Below the pieces are notes generated by a model. It saw only the letters and a program-made list of their open reading frames with translations. It had not been told where the DNA came from and did not search any database. Shown one piece after another: positions 33,801-48,800 of a DNA stretch of 64,000 bases. The position numbers were made by a program, and so were the translations under genes. Position 1 is the stretch's first letter; every line of letters begins with the position of its first letter. The stretch is from Owenia fusiformis (Eukaryota; Annelida; Polychaeta; Sabellida; Oweniidae), in contig CAIIXF020000009.1 in NCBI GenBank assembly GCA_903813345.2, positions 33,047,259-33,111,258 of the forward strand, read 5' to 3'.

Positions 33801-36800
33801 TCAGGTCTGCACGGAGGTGTTTAACCTCATTCTCTGCGCGCTCACATTTTATCTCAAGATCTGTAATGTCACTAGTCCTTACATCTTGATTGTCACCTTT
33901 TCTCAAGTCATTCATTGTCTGTTGTAGATTACCTATTGTGGTCTCCTTTTCCTCAACATTTAGTTCTAATTGATTAATAATTTTCAATTTCTTATCTAAA
34001 TCAGCATTCAGATTAGTTTTCTCAATTTGTAAATCACGTTTAAAGTTTCGCTCGCCATTTAAACATTCCTGAAGCTGTTGATTCTCATTCCTGACATCTT
34101 CATAATATTGGCTAAGTTTGGTGTTGGTATTCTCAAGTTCCTTGTTGTCTTTTTTCAGAGTTTCAAGTTGCTCTTCAAGGTGTTCAACGTCTTCAAATAA
34201 TTTCTTCTTTTCTGATTCTGATTTCTCAAGACTTGTTTGAAAATGTGAATTTTCTTCTAATTCAACATTAATTTCTTCCACAAGGTCTTCAGCTTTTTTG
34301 TCCAATTCAATTATCTTCTCCTCTAGTTGAGATATAGTCTCATCTTTTTCATGTAAAATGTCAGCCATATTGGTGTTCAAAGAATCTGTCATATTTGATT
34401 GCTTTTTAAGACTATTTAACTGCTCAGTCAAAGAATCAACCTGTTTTTCCAAGAATATCTGATCATTTTTGAAGTCTTCTTCAATCTTTTTCAATCTTTC
34501 TTCTGCTAGTTTTGATTCTTCTTCATATTGCTGATTTTCTTTTTCCATTTCATATTTCAAGTTAACAATTTCTAAATCTTTGTCTCTTATCAATGCAGTT
34601 TTGATAGTGAGCTCATTTTCAATGTTCTTGACCTCCATATCTTTTGCTTTCAGTAATCCTTCTAAATGCTGAACTTTTGAGTCATCATTATCTTGGAATT
34701 TTGCAAGCAGTTCATTCTTTTCATTTAACTCTAGTGTCGTCTGATTCAATTCTGTTTCAAGATCTCGAAAGTCTTTCAAATCCTTCTCAAGTTTTTGAAT
34801 TTTTGTATTTTTATCTGAAACTTCTGATTCTATTTCTCTGATTTCTTCAGATTTTTCAGTGATGAGTTTGTCTTTTAGATTACACTGTTGTTTCAATGTC
34901 TTCAAATCATCATTGAGTTCCTGTTCACGCTCATTCCATGATTCCATGACACGATTAAGACGTGCCTTTTCCTGGAAAGAATTGAAAGCGAGGCTGTAAC
35001 CGGGTGATTAACGCATCCTGATGCAAATTAAAAGGCAGCAAATCAGTGAAATAGGATTTCAAAATCATCATGCAGCTTTTAATGGCTCAACATGCTTACA
35101 TGCATACATATTAGTATTAATTGATCATTAAAAATAGCTTGGGTAATCAACGTGAACTGAGGGACTTAATTGTAAAATTGGTATAATAGCATCAGCTAGC
35201 TTTTGCAAATTGCGAAAAATTTGGCATATCATTTGTCTCATTTGCTATGGCGACCAAACAGTCCATCATTTCTGCAGTCAAAATTATTCCTTTGGTTGAC
35301 TTAGAATTTCTGAGGTCAAATATTTAAGCAGTCACTTTTGCTACAGCAGCCGGACAGCTTGTTTTGGTTTTGAGAAGACATAAAAACTACACTTGTCGTA
35401 CAAGCTAATAAATGATGACCCACAGTCAGTGTAGGTTGTCCCTTTTTTTTACAAAAACCAAGCCACAGGGGACCTTATGGCGATCCTACAGTTCACAAAG
35501 GTCCATTGTAATAAATATTATCTAAGGGCAGTCGCAAGTCGACTATGCAAGACATGGCTACCATTGAACATTTCTATGGTTTGACTGTGGGCTATTGATT
35601 TCTACCATGACTGCAGGAATGAAAAAAACTATAACTCAAAAATTATAATTACTACGGCGACTACAGCCTGTAAAAAAACAGAATACGCCAAATGGAGACT
35701 GCAAGGCAACCATAGTTTTCTTATGGGTTACCACAGAAATTTTTTATTTCAGGGAACTATGGTCGATTTGGGGTCGCTGTAGAGCAAATGTGACTGAGGC
35801 TTTAATAGAAAGAATATTCACTATGACATATTTTGGAAATCAACTAAGTAATTACCCTCGACTGCTCAAAAATATAATAAAATAATGTTTTAGCTGTGTT
35901 TCTGCATTTTTGGCAAAAGCTCCGGCGAACTGATAATACATGTATATTTGAAATGTCATTTAAAATGTGGGAAATCATAACTGAACAAAAATATGTGATC
36001 ATCTGAATAGCATCAAGCAGTAATTATTCACTACTTACCTCTTGTATCTGAGAATTTGAGCTGAGTAGTGACGCTTCAGTCTCTGTTAGACATTTTACAG
36101 AGTTTTCTAGCTTAGTTTTCAGCTCTCCTATTTCCTCATCTCTAACAGCAATAGTTTCCCTGGCCTCTTTTAGCTGAGCCTTTAAGGTTTTCACCTGGAA
36201 AGAGATCATCCCAATGTATTAGCCAATGAAAAAATATCAATTTTCACTTATTAGATGCTATTGGCTCTTACGGCAAAAATGAAGACTAATGTGACACATT
36301 TGTGAAATATGACACAGGATTTATTATTCGAGTGGCGTTAAAGTCAGCGAGTAGTTTCATAATTTTTCTGCATTATAATGTTCAAAATAATGTTGTATTT
36401 TGAATTTCTATGTTCGTAATGTTAGTATAAGTACTGTAGAATCAAATTATGGTACTCAAATGTAGAAGTTAACAAACTGCTTAAAATAATAATGCAAACT
36501 GACAATGGCATCATACACCAACTGAAAGCAACTGTAAAATAAACACATGCAATATTTATAATTATAATTGAAATTAAAGTAAGTTGTTAGCAAGTTATTG
36601 TTTAACAGGTCAAACATGCACATGCTACAAAAATCTATAAAAATGAAAATGTAATGTAGACATACACAGTATTAGCATAATATTAATAAAAAAAGAAGAT
36701 TCATATATATAACTACTTGCTTCCTACTCTCTTATGATGAAACTATCAACCATGCAATACATGCATTTAATTATTTAATTTAACCAATCTAATTATTGAC

Positions 36801-39800
36801 AGCAGTTGAGCTATCAAATGGGCCATTTCCTTCTTTCTCCCTTGCCCACTTCCACAACTTATACACCTAATACTGGAACTGAGATGGGGTGCCCATGCAC
36901 ATTTGACATGGTAGAATCCTAACTACATGTATATATAAAGTATAAGGTGACTTGTCATGTGCAGCAACATGGAATTCATTAGTGATACCTGTAGCGATGT
37001 TAGTTCATCTTTCTCTTGCTGCGACTGAAGTTTGTCGTGGTAATAATTGAGCTTTTTCTCACATTCATTCTCAATGTCCTCAATCTATACAAAATTATAA
37101 AAGCCAGATTTATTTAAAGATATTAATTTAATATCATAATAAGCAGGCAAATTATGACACTTAAGATACAAAAACTAGATGTTGAAAGAATAGTGACACA
37201 ACTATGCACAGAGGAGTCTCAAACAGAATTGGAAAACCCATAAAATGATCATAATAAAAACAATCTAAATGTAAAATTTGCCAAATGAATAAATTAGACA
37301 AACTTGGGAAGTACACAGAGCGAAATCATAAAATGACATCTGATCAAAAAAAAGCTATTAACGAAGTCGAGAGTACAATTATACATGAGCTCTATAAACA
37401 GTGCATGCTAATGTTATAACCTATGCATGCCTGTGAGATATAATGGGATTGTTCATGTTCCAGGTCTGTTATAGCGTCTCTATGGTCACGCATGGTCACT
37501 TGAAGCTGGTGTCTTAAGTCTACATTACACTCATGTAAGCCGATCATTTCAGCCATGGTTAGTTCAAGCTGGCCCTTTAGGGTCTCTACCTACAGGAAGT
37601 AAACAATATAGACTAATGCACAAATCCAGGGAACATGTCACTTTCATTCATTTAGTGGTTTTGTATAGAGGGATTTACACTTGACTGTGGAGAAATCTTT
37701 GCTTGCTTTATATAGCATAGAAGAAGCAAAACTGAAACAAGGTGGACTGATGTGCAGAACCAAAAATGACCCAATTTGAGCTTCATCTCCGTTTGTTTAC
37801 AAGTTTTCTGTAGCCATACATAAGAATGGAGTCATCATTGCTTGGTTAGGATCATTAGTGAAGTTCGAGAATCTCAAATGGGGAATAAAGATTATGGTTT
37901 TAGAACGAATGGTTTTAAAAATTGTATCTCAACTTTGAAATTTTAATTTTCTTGAAAAATGTGATTTTCAGGTCAGGTAGATTCCCCTTAGAATAAGTAA
38001 TTAATAATGAAAGCAAAATATTTTTACTTTTACTGAGGGATAATTCCTCTTACTGGACAGATTTGAAATGATGTAAATGTCAAACTCAAAAAGTTTACAT
38101 GAAAACTGATCTACTAAATCTATTTTTAAGGGAACCTTTTGTAATGTCGGCCATGTTAACTGACCTGAGTTCACTACTTGGTGGTGAAACTGCTACTGGT
38201 ATTAAGGTAATAAGAGACTTTTATATAATAATCTAACAGGATTACATTATATTCATCCTTATTCAGGCATACAGGAATGATAAAATGATAATTAATAAAA
38301 ATAAAAGTTTTTTCTTAAATTATTTTCATTAAAATCTGAGTTATACACATGAGATAGGGGATGAAAATATAGTTATACTGCTAAATAGCTAAGAATAAAT
38401 ATTGTATTTTAACTAATATATACTAAGTATACTGCAGGATTAATTCTTAATGTCAATGCATTTATGAGTAATACAATAAGCTTCAATCATGAGCATGTAC
38501 ATGTTTAATTGTCATAGCAATTGCTTATTTGTGTTTAACAGTGAAACTTGCCATAGTGAACACTGAACTATCTGTTTTGAACATATACTAATCCATCCTC
38601 GGATCACAGGGCTTCAAAATCCAGAATATCTTCTTTCTTTACCCCCTGCTATAAGCAGTTAGCATTTCCCCGATTAGTCGCATGTGTACGTCGTTGGCAC
38701 ATAATTAGATCACTTGATTCAGTTTAATCAGGCGCTTCCAAATTGGTTATGGCAGGGGGAAGAAGGAGTTACGGATTCTGGACACCTGCTTAGGGAGGAT
38801 GATACTAATCCTTCCCATTTTCCTCCATTGTAATTGGCATTTTAAACTCATGTGGCTTGGAACTATTCAAGTGTTGGATTTTTTGATGCTATTATTTTAT
38901 TTTATTCAAATATCACATTTGAATATTTTTTATGACATATTTTTTAACAATATATGTATGTTAACTATATGCAAGTTTCACTGTACAAAATATCTGCACA
39001 TATAGTACTTTAAATAAATGAAATCATAGATTACTATGTCTATGAGGAACAGAACTATCAAGATGCCAATTCATTCCTACATTATGCATACAAAAAACAT
39101 AATACAGTACAGTAGTAAAAAGTAATAAACCTCTTCATAATTACTTTACTGTTTAAAGTAAACATTTTCAAAAGCTTGTTAGTGGGCCATTTCATTATCA
39201 CAAAACATAAGTAAGCAGAGATTAATGTTTATATAATCTTCCACTACTTCTGTTTTCTTTATTTCTTCGTTCATAATGCAGAAAAGACAACGATAATTCA
39301 TTTTATAACTAGTGCAATTGCAGCTCACCTGTTCTGTGTATGCAACAGGTACACATGTACAAGTGTGTCTTGTACCCAGTCCCTGTGTTGGCCCCTTGGG
39401 GACAAGACTTGATGCAAGATTGGCCCCTATGGAGTAAAATACACTCCATGACAAACCATGGCTCAAAGGCAGTCAGTCTAAATTGATTCCTCATTACATT
39501 GACTGCATTTGCAAGCAACAACACATATGCTTTGTAGTACTCTGGTAGTGCATTTTAGTCCATCTGAGCCCTAACTGGGACAGAAAATTCTACAGAGTGC
39601 CACACTGTGCTATACATGTGAACTCATTTTGCAATCATAGATGCTCTATTTTGCAGATATTTCATGTCCCATGTATACCTGTGCAAAAAGGAGCTCGAGA
39701 GGCATGTCCCCTCATTGGTGTTATATAATGGGGGTGGGGGGAGGGGTTATTGAGTGTACTGACCTCTTATTCCAAGAGCTCTTTTGTACATAGGAAATCA

Positions 39801-42800
39801 TGAGACGCATGATAGAAATATGTAGTAATATGTATCTTACCTCAGCATCAAGGAGTTCCACCAACATGGTCTCTCCACTACCAGGCTGACCCTCAAGTGT
39901 CGAACTTGACTCATTCAGGACCTGGAATATGTTTATTCAAAAGATATAGAAAATGCATGGACATATCATTCCAGAAATACAGACTTTTTGAGTGATTTTT
40001 TTCATATCAGGCTGTTTGTGAAATGTGGAAAAGATAAACATTAGGTTCTGAAAATTACCAATATACTTTGAAATCTACTAAGCTATACGAGTACAAATCT
40101 ATTGCCACTTCTGGCGACCCTTAGAGTTAATTTTGCCAAATTAGCAAAAATGCTTAGATATAATTATTTGTATTTTGTATAAACCATATTTGTTAAAAAT
40201 TCTTGTGCAAAAACTTGATTTCAATATGAATGAGAGTGCACTGTATTTTCTAAAATGTACCTTATTGCCCTGGCCAGGCTTGTCATACTGTGCAAAGAAT
40301 GCATCATGATCAGGTGGTGGTGAGCGTGGAGGTCCTGGGGACTTTGCCCTTGCTTTCTCCTTCACCTTGATACTTGGGGACTTGGAATGTGCAGGAGACT
40401 TTGATCTGGGTGTCACATCTGATGTCTTACTTGTGGATGTCCTTGGGCCAACAGAGGCAGTGGGGGAGGCCTTCTCCGGTGTTTTACTTGGAGTGGAGGT
40501 GGTACTTGCATGGTCATATGGACCACCTAAACTGGATGTACTACTTGTTGAACTGGTTCTTGATCTTGAAGTGGTACGTTTTCTTTCCCGCTCAACCATA
40601 TCAGCAGTTTTTGATACCCCATGCTTTTTATAAAACCAATCATCTTCCAAAAATGCCTTCCCAGATTCAAACTTTGATAGGAATTCTGGTTTTGGGGAAG
40701 GCATGTCCATATATGAACTGTGTCGACTGGTTTGTTTTATTTCACGTTGAGCATCGCTTACTTTTCTTTTATCATCTTCATCAAGCATGTCTGGACTAAG
40801 GGGAACAGTTGGTTTAATATCCTCTTCAACATCCCCATAATTGTCTCGAGCAGCATATCCAATTCGACTGGCCTTTCTCGCCTGCTCTTCTATAACTCGC
40901 AAGTCCTCCCTTTCATCTTCACTTCTGGTTTTATTTGAATCTAAATCTGAGTCAAAAACTTCATCTGCGGAAGAATTCCGCTGTGCTATTTCACGCACCT
41001 GCTCAATCTCCCTTTGGCGTTCTTCGTACAACTCTCTGGCTTTGAGTTCTGAGGGGGATACTTCATTTGATACAGACTTTATAGGTTTTATAGATTTCTG
41101 TGGTCTCATATGAGCTTGTTTTTCTAATTTAGCGATTTCCTCAACATCTTTTTGGCTGAGATTTTTTGGTCTTATCTCAGGGGTGGATGTCTCTGAACTG
41201 ACACTTCCAGAGGCACGACTCGATCTACGAACATCATCTGTCAGTTGTTTAACAGTTTGTTTATCTTGTGGACTGAAAGCCTCAAGTTTTACTTCACTAG
41301 GGACATCATCATCATCATCACCTCTTATAGGACCCCTTGAGAAAATTGAACCTTGCTCGATGTTTTTATTTTTATTCGTAACTGGTTGTGGAAAACGTGA
41401 CTCTAAAGGAGAGCGTAGCTGAGAAGATGCTGATCCTTTATCACCAAATGGCACAGGGGAATTTCTTGACCTTGACCCTGATGATTCATTAGATGATGTG
41501 CCACTCCATCGATCCAAAATAGATCTAGATGATCTTGGATTATCGCCACTTCCTGAAGCTGTTCGACTTAACATCCTGGCATTTCTCTGAATTGCCTTAG
41601 CTTCCTCCCGATCATCCTCACTAACTGAGCTTTCAGGATCATGATATGAGCTACGTGTTTTCGGTAGAGTCTTTGGTGGAACTTTTTTCGGGGTATCCTT
41701 GTGCTTATCTCCATTAAGTTTTTCACCATTGTCAGTTGCTCTCCTGGTTTCTGTGGGCAGGAATGTGATCAGGGGAGAAGCTGAGCCATTAGACTCCACA
41801 CATTTAGCGATTGCTTGAATCCAGTTGTTCCTGATACCTGATGTCATAGCAGACAACGTGTATTCCCCATTCTGAGTCTGGAATCACAAGAAATCTATTC
41901 TAAAGAAAATGTTTGAGGTATGTCATCACCTGCCATTTGTTACAGACACTGAACACCAACCACTGAATGCTGAATGCCAAACACCAATCGCCAAACACTG
42001 TTCAAGTTGGATGATCATAACTATATGTAATCACTTATGGTGGGGAAATAACAAGACCCAACACTGACCACAAAAAAGTTGAAAATCATAACAATATGTC
42101 ACCACTTATGGTGGGGACATAACAAGACATAACAAGTGATAAATACTGCACATTTTCATTGAAAAATTCAAATTGGTCACCGAGTTACATCTTACCACTA
42201 ATCTGTCCTTAAATCTGTAAAAAATTTTAAGATGAACAGGTGAGCAGTTTTCCTGGAATATTTAGGTCATTCTGCTTTATATAGATTAACCTACCTTCAA
42301 CTTGAAGCCATAATTTCTATTGACAGCAACCTCAGCCACTTCCTGACAGGCAGTTAAATCAATCCTGCCATCTAATTGGCCAGATTCCTCAGCACGTGCG
42401 TCACTGTAATACCGTAAAGCCGTGCCGCTGAGAACGAACCAATGTTTCTTCCATTCCCCAGATGATGCCCCCTGTTTAACAAGCCAACCTTTCTTCACAT
42501 ACATGGATTCCTAGAATAATAGACATGATTTCAAATTAATAAACAAGTTTCAAGTGCATTTAATTAATTGTCAAGCTTGTACCCAAGAGTCTTGTGCTAC
42601 AAGAATTCAGCTTTATGAACTTTTGGATAGTTCTAAGTCTGATTAACAACTTCGCCTCGCCGTCAATGTCCCCAGACTTTGGGAATTGTTTAGTTTTTCA
42701 ACTTGTATTATTGGAATAAAATAATGATGATTAATAAAAAAAAAAATTAAAAACTTTAAATCACTAACTAATACTTTGTAAATTCATATAAAAATACAGT

Positions 42801-45800
42801 GATTGTCTAAAAAATTAATGCCAGACTACTTACTTACTTAATATGAAGAAATATTGATCAAAATGACACAACAGATGCAATTAGATTAGACTAATATGCC
42901 TGTTTCTTATATAATATATATAGGGTATAAATATAGGTTTTTCAAACATCTGTTATATTATTGTAAACTTTATCTGTTAAACTTTAACAACAAAGACAGG
43001 GTTGTAGATGTAACAAACTTAAATCCTTTTAATGTGTAAAAACACACAAACAAAACAATGCAATATTTTGTATGTAACATACCCAAACAGGAATTATATT
43101 ATGACAGTTATGTAAAATGGTTATTTAAACAAACTGTTAAGTATGACAGGAAAGTGTGTTTAAATAATTATAAAAAGTTATGGGCTGCACACTGATGAGC
43201 TTTATAGCTCAGAAATGCTTGGATTTCTCACGTAAGTCACCGCAAGTAAACCAAACATTTCCATATTAGGAACCTTGGGTAGAAAGCTGAAACACTTCTA
43301 TTTCCACATCAATTCAATTCCTTATTTATTCAAATCTTGTTTTCATACATGTGAATGTTTACAGAGACCCGAAAAAGACACCATTTATTTGTGGGGATAG
43401 TATAAAAGGGACTGGCAAGTGTCCAAACATAGCACTCACCATTAATTCCTTTACAAGCTGCACCAAAATAAACATAATGCTAATTAAAAAAATGATTGTA
43501 TTGTAAATATTGACTTAACACTTTTGTAAATATGTTTAAATAGTTATTTATCAGTCTAGGCTATTGCAACCAGCTAGGAAAAATACATCACTTTGTATAT
43601 GCATGATATCAACCTATTCAGAGAGAATGTCAATCCACAATAGTACAGTACAGTACAGTACAGTACAGTACTGTACAGTAAAGTAAAGTTCAATACAGTA
43701 TGGTACGGTACAGTATAAAATCACAAATGGGTACATGTAACTTAAGTGGTTCTATTCCACTTGCACCATTTGATACTATTCAATGAAATGACTGACAGTG
43801 TTGGTATACTCTGAATACTCTCTCCAATCATATGGAGATGGAAGGCCACCATGATATTTTAAGTGCATATGTACTTACATCACTTTTATCTGAAGGTTCG
43901 GGAGATATATCTGAAGTCCTTGAAGATTCTGAAGATTTGGCCATCTAGAAAAAATAAATGTATCTTATTTTATTAATTTAACTAACATTCTTAATTAGTC
44001 ACAGGTGAGGTTTATTCTTTCTTTACCTAAAATGGTTGTGAACTTAACATGTTTGCCTGTGTTACATTAGATAATGATGAATGAACACAGTGAACCAAAA
44101 TGACAGTTGAAAAATTCCTCAGACCTGATGAACCAAATAATCATATCACCTAACCTTAAGTTCATCTGTTTCATTACTGCTCCTGACCCCATTGTTGACC
44201 TCTGACCCTGCTGAACTCTTGGAACCAAATAACCTTTCAGTGGCTGTTAACTTCCTCTCAGGACTAACACTACTTGGACTTCCATCACTGGTACTTGTGA
44301 TACTGAATGGCCTCACTCTGGCAGATAGAGGGGTGTCCGTTTTTACAGTCCTTGGTTTAACTTCAGCAGATGTTTGGTTTTTTGGCTCAAACTTTTCCAA
44401 ATGTTTAGCCTTTGGTTGCAGACCCAAACCTGCAAATTCTTTATATGCAGATCCTCGTGATTTGAGCACTTTCTTCTTTGGTTTATCCTTCTCATCATTA
44501 AGTGTCTCATAAAGTGTTTTAGGGCTTCCTTCTCCTGACATGATTAATTCTCCCTCAGATTCTTCCTCTGATGTTTCTTCTTCGTCTACTGATTCCTCGT
44601 CTGTATACTCCTCACCTGATTCAGTATCAAGATCAGACTCACCAGATTCCTCAGGTCTGTAGATGTAGGGATATTTATCCTGTATTTCTATGTGAGTAGT
44701 CCTTTCATTACGCCTCAGACCAGGTGTAATTCGGTTATTGCTTTGACTAGAACTATTTGAATATCCATCCACAGAGGAATAAGCCCTCTGTCTACTGGAA
44801 AAGTCAGAGTTTCTATCTGAATTATTCCGAGACACTGTCTCTGGTTTAGAATAATTTTGATTAGTCGAGTATGAATTTAATGCAGAAAACAACCAATCAG
44901 TGTTATTCCCATTATTTTGGTCCTCCCCTTCAATTGGGATATTGCCCAAACTGTTACTTTTCTTCAGCCCTTCTTGATATGTTTTATCCGACTTATGTTT
45001 TAGTCCTCGTATTCCACGATATGTTTTAACATATTTATCTTTATCTTCTTCTACACTATCAACAAGTTCTTCATCACTTTTACTTCTAACGAGGTTAGAA
45101 TTGTTTATATTTGTGGTATCATTGATATTCCTAGGCTTGTATTTGTACTCAGTCTCTGGGCTAATGCTGTCAAAGATGCTTGGATCTTTGGGTGTAGGTT
45201 TAATAATGCTTTGGGTAGGAGGTATATATGAAGTGTGATATCTAGAACGATCTCTGAACTCACGGGCGTATTGCGTCTTTGTGTTGCGTAATGCTGACTG
45301 GGGGTTGACTACAGATGGCGCAGCATGTTGTGGCTTCGGCTTCTGTAAATACAGAAAAAAATTATCATAAGAGACTGTAAAAGAGACATTAAAAAACATT
45401 CTCTACATATCATGTTTGACAAAGTATTTACAATCTTAATTGTATGCAAAATCCTGCAATGAACCCTTTTAGCTACCAGGTAAAAACATAACAAAAACTG
45501 TTGTTTAAGACCTCCTGACTTACTTGTCTTTCTACTCACCTTCACCTCATTTTCAAAAAAGTCCTAAATGTCTAATGTTATATATTTGATCAGGTATCCT
45601 CAAATGTTACAGTAATGAGTTATCAATCTTAACAATCTTAACACAAAATTCAATGGATTTTATAGCCGAGTAAGTGCCTTTGAAAATATGTGTGCAAACA
45701 AATAAAATCTTAAGGTATGTCTCTTGGCAATATGCAGTAATTGTCAACCTACCTGACCTCAGAAACTAGTTAACACCTTTATTTGCCATATCCTCGCTAA

Positions 45801-48800
45801 TCCCAAAGTTTTTTTCTAATTTCATATTATTTTTTATCAAGAATTTAGGTTTGTTTATCCTGTCTAATTCTGTGTGTTCTATGCACAAACTAAATCAATC
45901 TGTTAAAGATGTATGTCGTATGTACAGACCTAACACGCATAAAATCTGAACTCCAAGCTATGCATATATAACAATCTTGGCACGCTATACAAAAGGGACT
46001 CTTACGATCAATTTATAAAAATACATTAATACACTGAATGTTCTTTATTTGTATAAGTTTGATCTTCAAACACTTGCAGACTTAACCATCAAAAATTCAA
46101 ACAATATTTCAAATTGCTAATATATTTGTAAAATGTCACATCCATATTTATTGCATATATAGAATGAAAATCTGGTTGATTTTGGAAGGGGTCATTATTA
46201 ACAATTTTAGCACAGTCCTTCCACATATTTTATCTGGATGGGTCAGTGTAAATGCATAATTGCTTCAGTTAAAAATGCAACAAAACCTGTCAAATATGAG
46301 CACTCATGGCCTCAACCAAAAGTTCATTTAAGAGAGGAAAACCTGTATACGAATTCGTATTGAATATTATTTTGGCTAGAAAAAATGTTCAGTGTTTGTA
46401 GGCATTCACTTCAGAGAAGGTAATTTAAACAGAAGTAAGTAGAGTATGTGCAGAGGAAGGGTGACTACTTGAGAAAGGTGTTCACTTAGACAGTTTTTAT
46501 ATATTTCAAAAAGGATTCTGACTGTAGAGAACTCAGTGTATCATCTAAATTATGCACCTATTAAAATGTTCACATTGGGATGTTTTCAGTTTTGGAAGGT
46601 GTCCATATGCAAATGTTTTTACTGTCAGCTCTACAGGTTGTTTAAATATGCTTTTGTTTTCTTTGACCTTTTTTATTCCTGATGTAATTTCTCTGGTACT
46701 CGTTGGAATTCATCATAAAGAGGAATCTCTCTCAAACTGATATAATCACATACTCCAAGTTAAATCTGTACTTATAAACTGATGTATCATTTTCCATAAA
46801 CCAAAGTTCATTTCCACATAGACACATAGCTCCATTTATACAAATCAATATTTAAAATCATATATGTAAACATCAAAGCAGTGCTTTACTGTTTCACCTG
46901 TCATAAGTTGTAATAAACACACCCTATCAATACTACACACTGATCAGATAAAAATATCTCTATTGCTATCTCTTTCATCTATTAAGCACACCCTTCAGTA
47001 GTCCAAAGTGACATTAAACTACTATGTTAACTGTCTACATTTCCGTTTTACACGTTTTATCCTGTTATGTTTTAGATTTCCACTAAGGCGATCGATCTCC
47101 CTTTAAGTGCCCATTGTATCAAAGAATGTATCTGCACGAATGTCATAAACAACCTTCAATATTAAGAAAAAAATACCTCTGGGATGTTGTCCAAGCAAAA
47201 TAAATGAAAGACATTACTACAGTATAAAAAATCAGGTGAAGTCGTCACTCAAGATTTAGATTACCTTATATAATTGTGAGGGTATTATGCATCTCAGTGT
47301 TGTCTCAATCGACAAGTTTTAATCAATCAAAAGTTCCAGAAACCAAAACAGCCCAACATTATGAAAATAGGTTCCCTTAGATGAACATTACTCAAAATAA
47401 ACTTCAGATCGTTTTTCCTCTAATAATGACTTTCAGGAATAATGTGTAAAATTAATCAATCTTACCTGTTTGTTGCATGTATATATTGTAATTAAAACTA
47501 TATTTGATAAATTCTCTTCCCATGTGTCCCGAAATCCCCTTAATACGCCAAGGTTGCTAACCATAAACCATTTTCTAACCATATACACAAATATAATACA
47601 AATTATTCAGATCTGAAAAGGATCTCATAAAGCATGTATGTTGGTCACCTTCGCATACCTCTTCGTGTTAAAAACATGCCAACCTCTCTAATGCATCACA
47701 GTGTCCTCTATATTCCACTCATAAATTTGAATAAATCTATAGATTTCCTTAGAATTCTATACAATTCAGGGTGTTGATGAGATACCTATATGGTTTTAAA
47801 GTTCCTCTTTCTTCAGTTTCATCCTTTATTTTGCATTACAAAATATGACTGTATTCGCTATTTACCTCCAAGTTGACAGTTATATGCACTGGTAGGCTGT
47901 AGTACCCTAGAGTTATATGTCACAATCTCGCTTTTGCAAACATTTTTTATGAATGTGAGGTAGATTATGTCAAGGATGTGTGTGCTCTGAATGCATGGAG
48001 AGAATTTAAGTGGATACGTCACTCAAAAAACATCATAGATTACCAGTAGACTGCAGGCTGAACCAATATACTTAATGGAAACACACGAGATGTGTCATTT
48101 TGGCCAGACTCACTCTTGCTTGCTATGGAAAGGCCAAGATAAGGGGGGGGGGGGTATTGCGATGGAAATGAGTATGCTCCTCTGGTTTGTTGTATAAAAG
48201 AATTTTGAATCACTAAATCTGTCAATTCTGATCATTTTCATATCCATATAGAAAAAAACATGACAATTAATAAGGACCAGTGTAAAATACCAATATAGTA
48301 AGGAACCAAATATTGACAAGCGATACCTGTAATATAGCAAACAAACCCCAACATCTCAATCAATGATCAAGCATATAAAGAAACAGTATCTTCACTTCCA
48401 TGATAATCCATAACAGATGACATGTATACTTGTAGTACTATAGTAATAAATATATACTCACATTTATTAATTGTCGTTTTGATCAAATTAACTGTCTTTA
48501 TCCCTTAATCTATTTGGTATCTTAAATAAAATACTTCAGCAAATCACATTGTATTGGTACATGGTATAATAAGGGAGGGCAAACCCTGTCACATACCACA
48601 ATTATTAAACATATACTTGTTCAGGTAGCACACCACAGTTATTGTATAATTTAAAGTAATCCACATGTACATCCATTAAAAATTACTGGAACAATACATT
48701 TTCACCGGAATCTCACATAGATACCTTGGCTGAAGCCCCAACTCGATTGTTTTAGAGGAAGTACACATATGAACACCTGTGCGCAATATGCATTACTGTT

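Noticed and set aside
32336-34841. Several plus-strand frames of 65-98 codons opposite the MPRIP giant exon
   Set aside because: Antisense shadows of a Glu/Lys/Leu-rich coding exon.
34972-36038. Unusual 'ctatggcgac/gctgtag' blocks resembling RNA structure
   Set aside because: More simply explained by an imperfect inverted-repeat element (35330-35810); no tRNA or other RNA signature.
39309-39380. Possible 54-nt in-frame exon with strong donor (gtgagc) between MPRIP exons 39841 and 37589
   Set aside because: The acceptor (gccaacacag) has no pyrimidine tract and the encoded sequence (Cys/Thr-rich) does not fit the coiled-coil context; not strong enough to call.
48730-48781. 52-nt exon-like segment (acceptor cgcacag, donor gtatct)
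   Set aside because: Length breaks the phase 0 to phase 0 connection required here.
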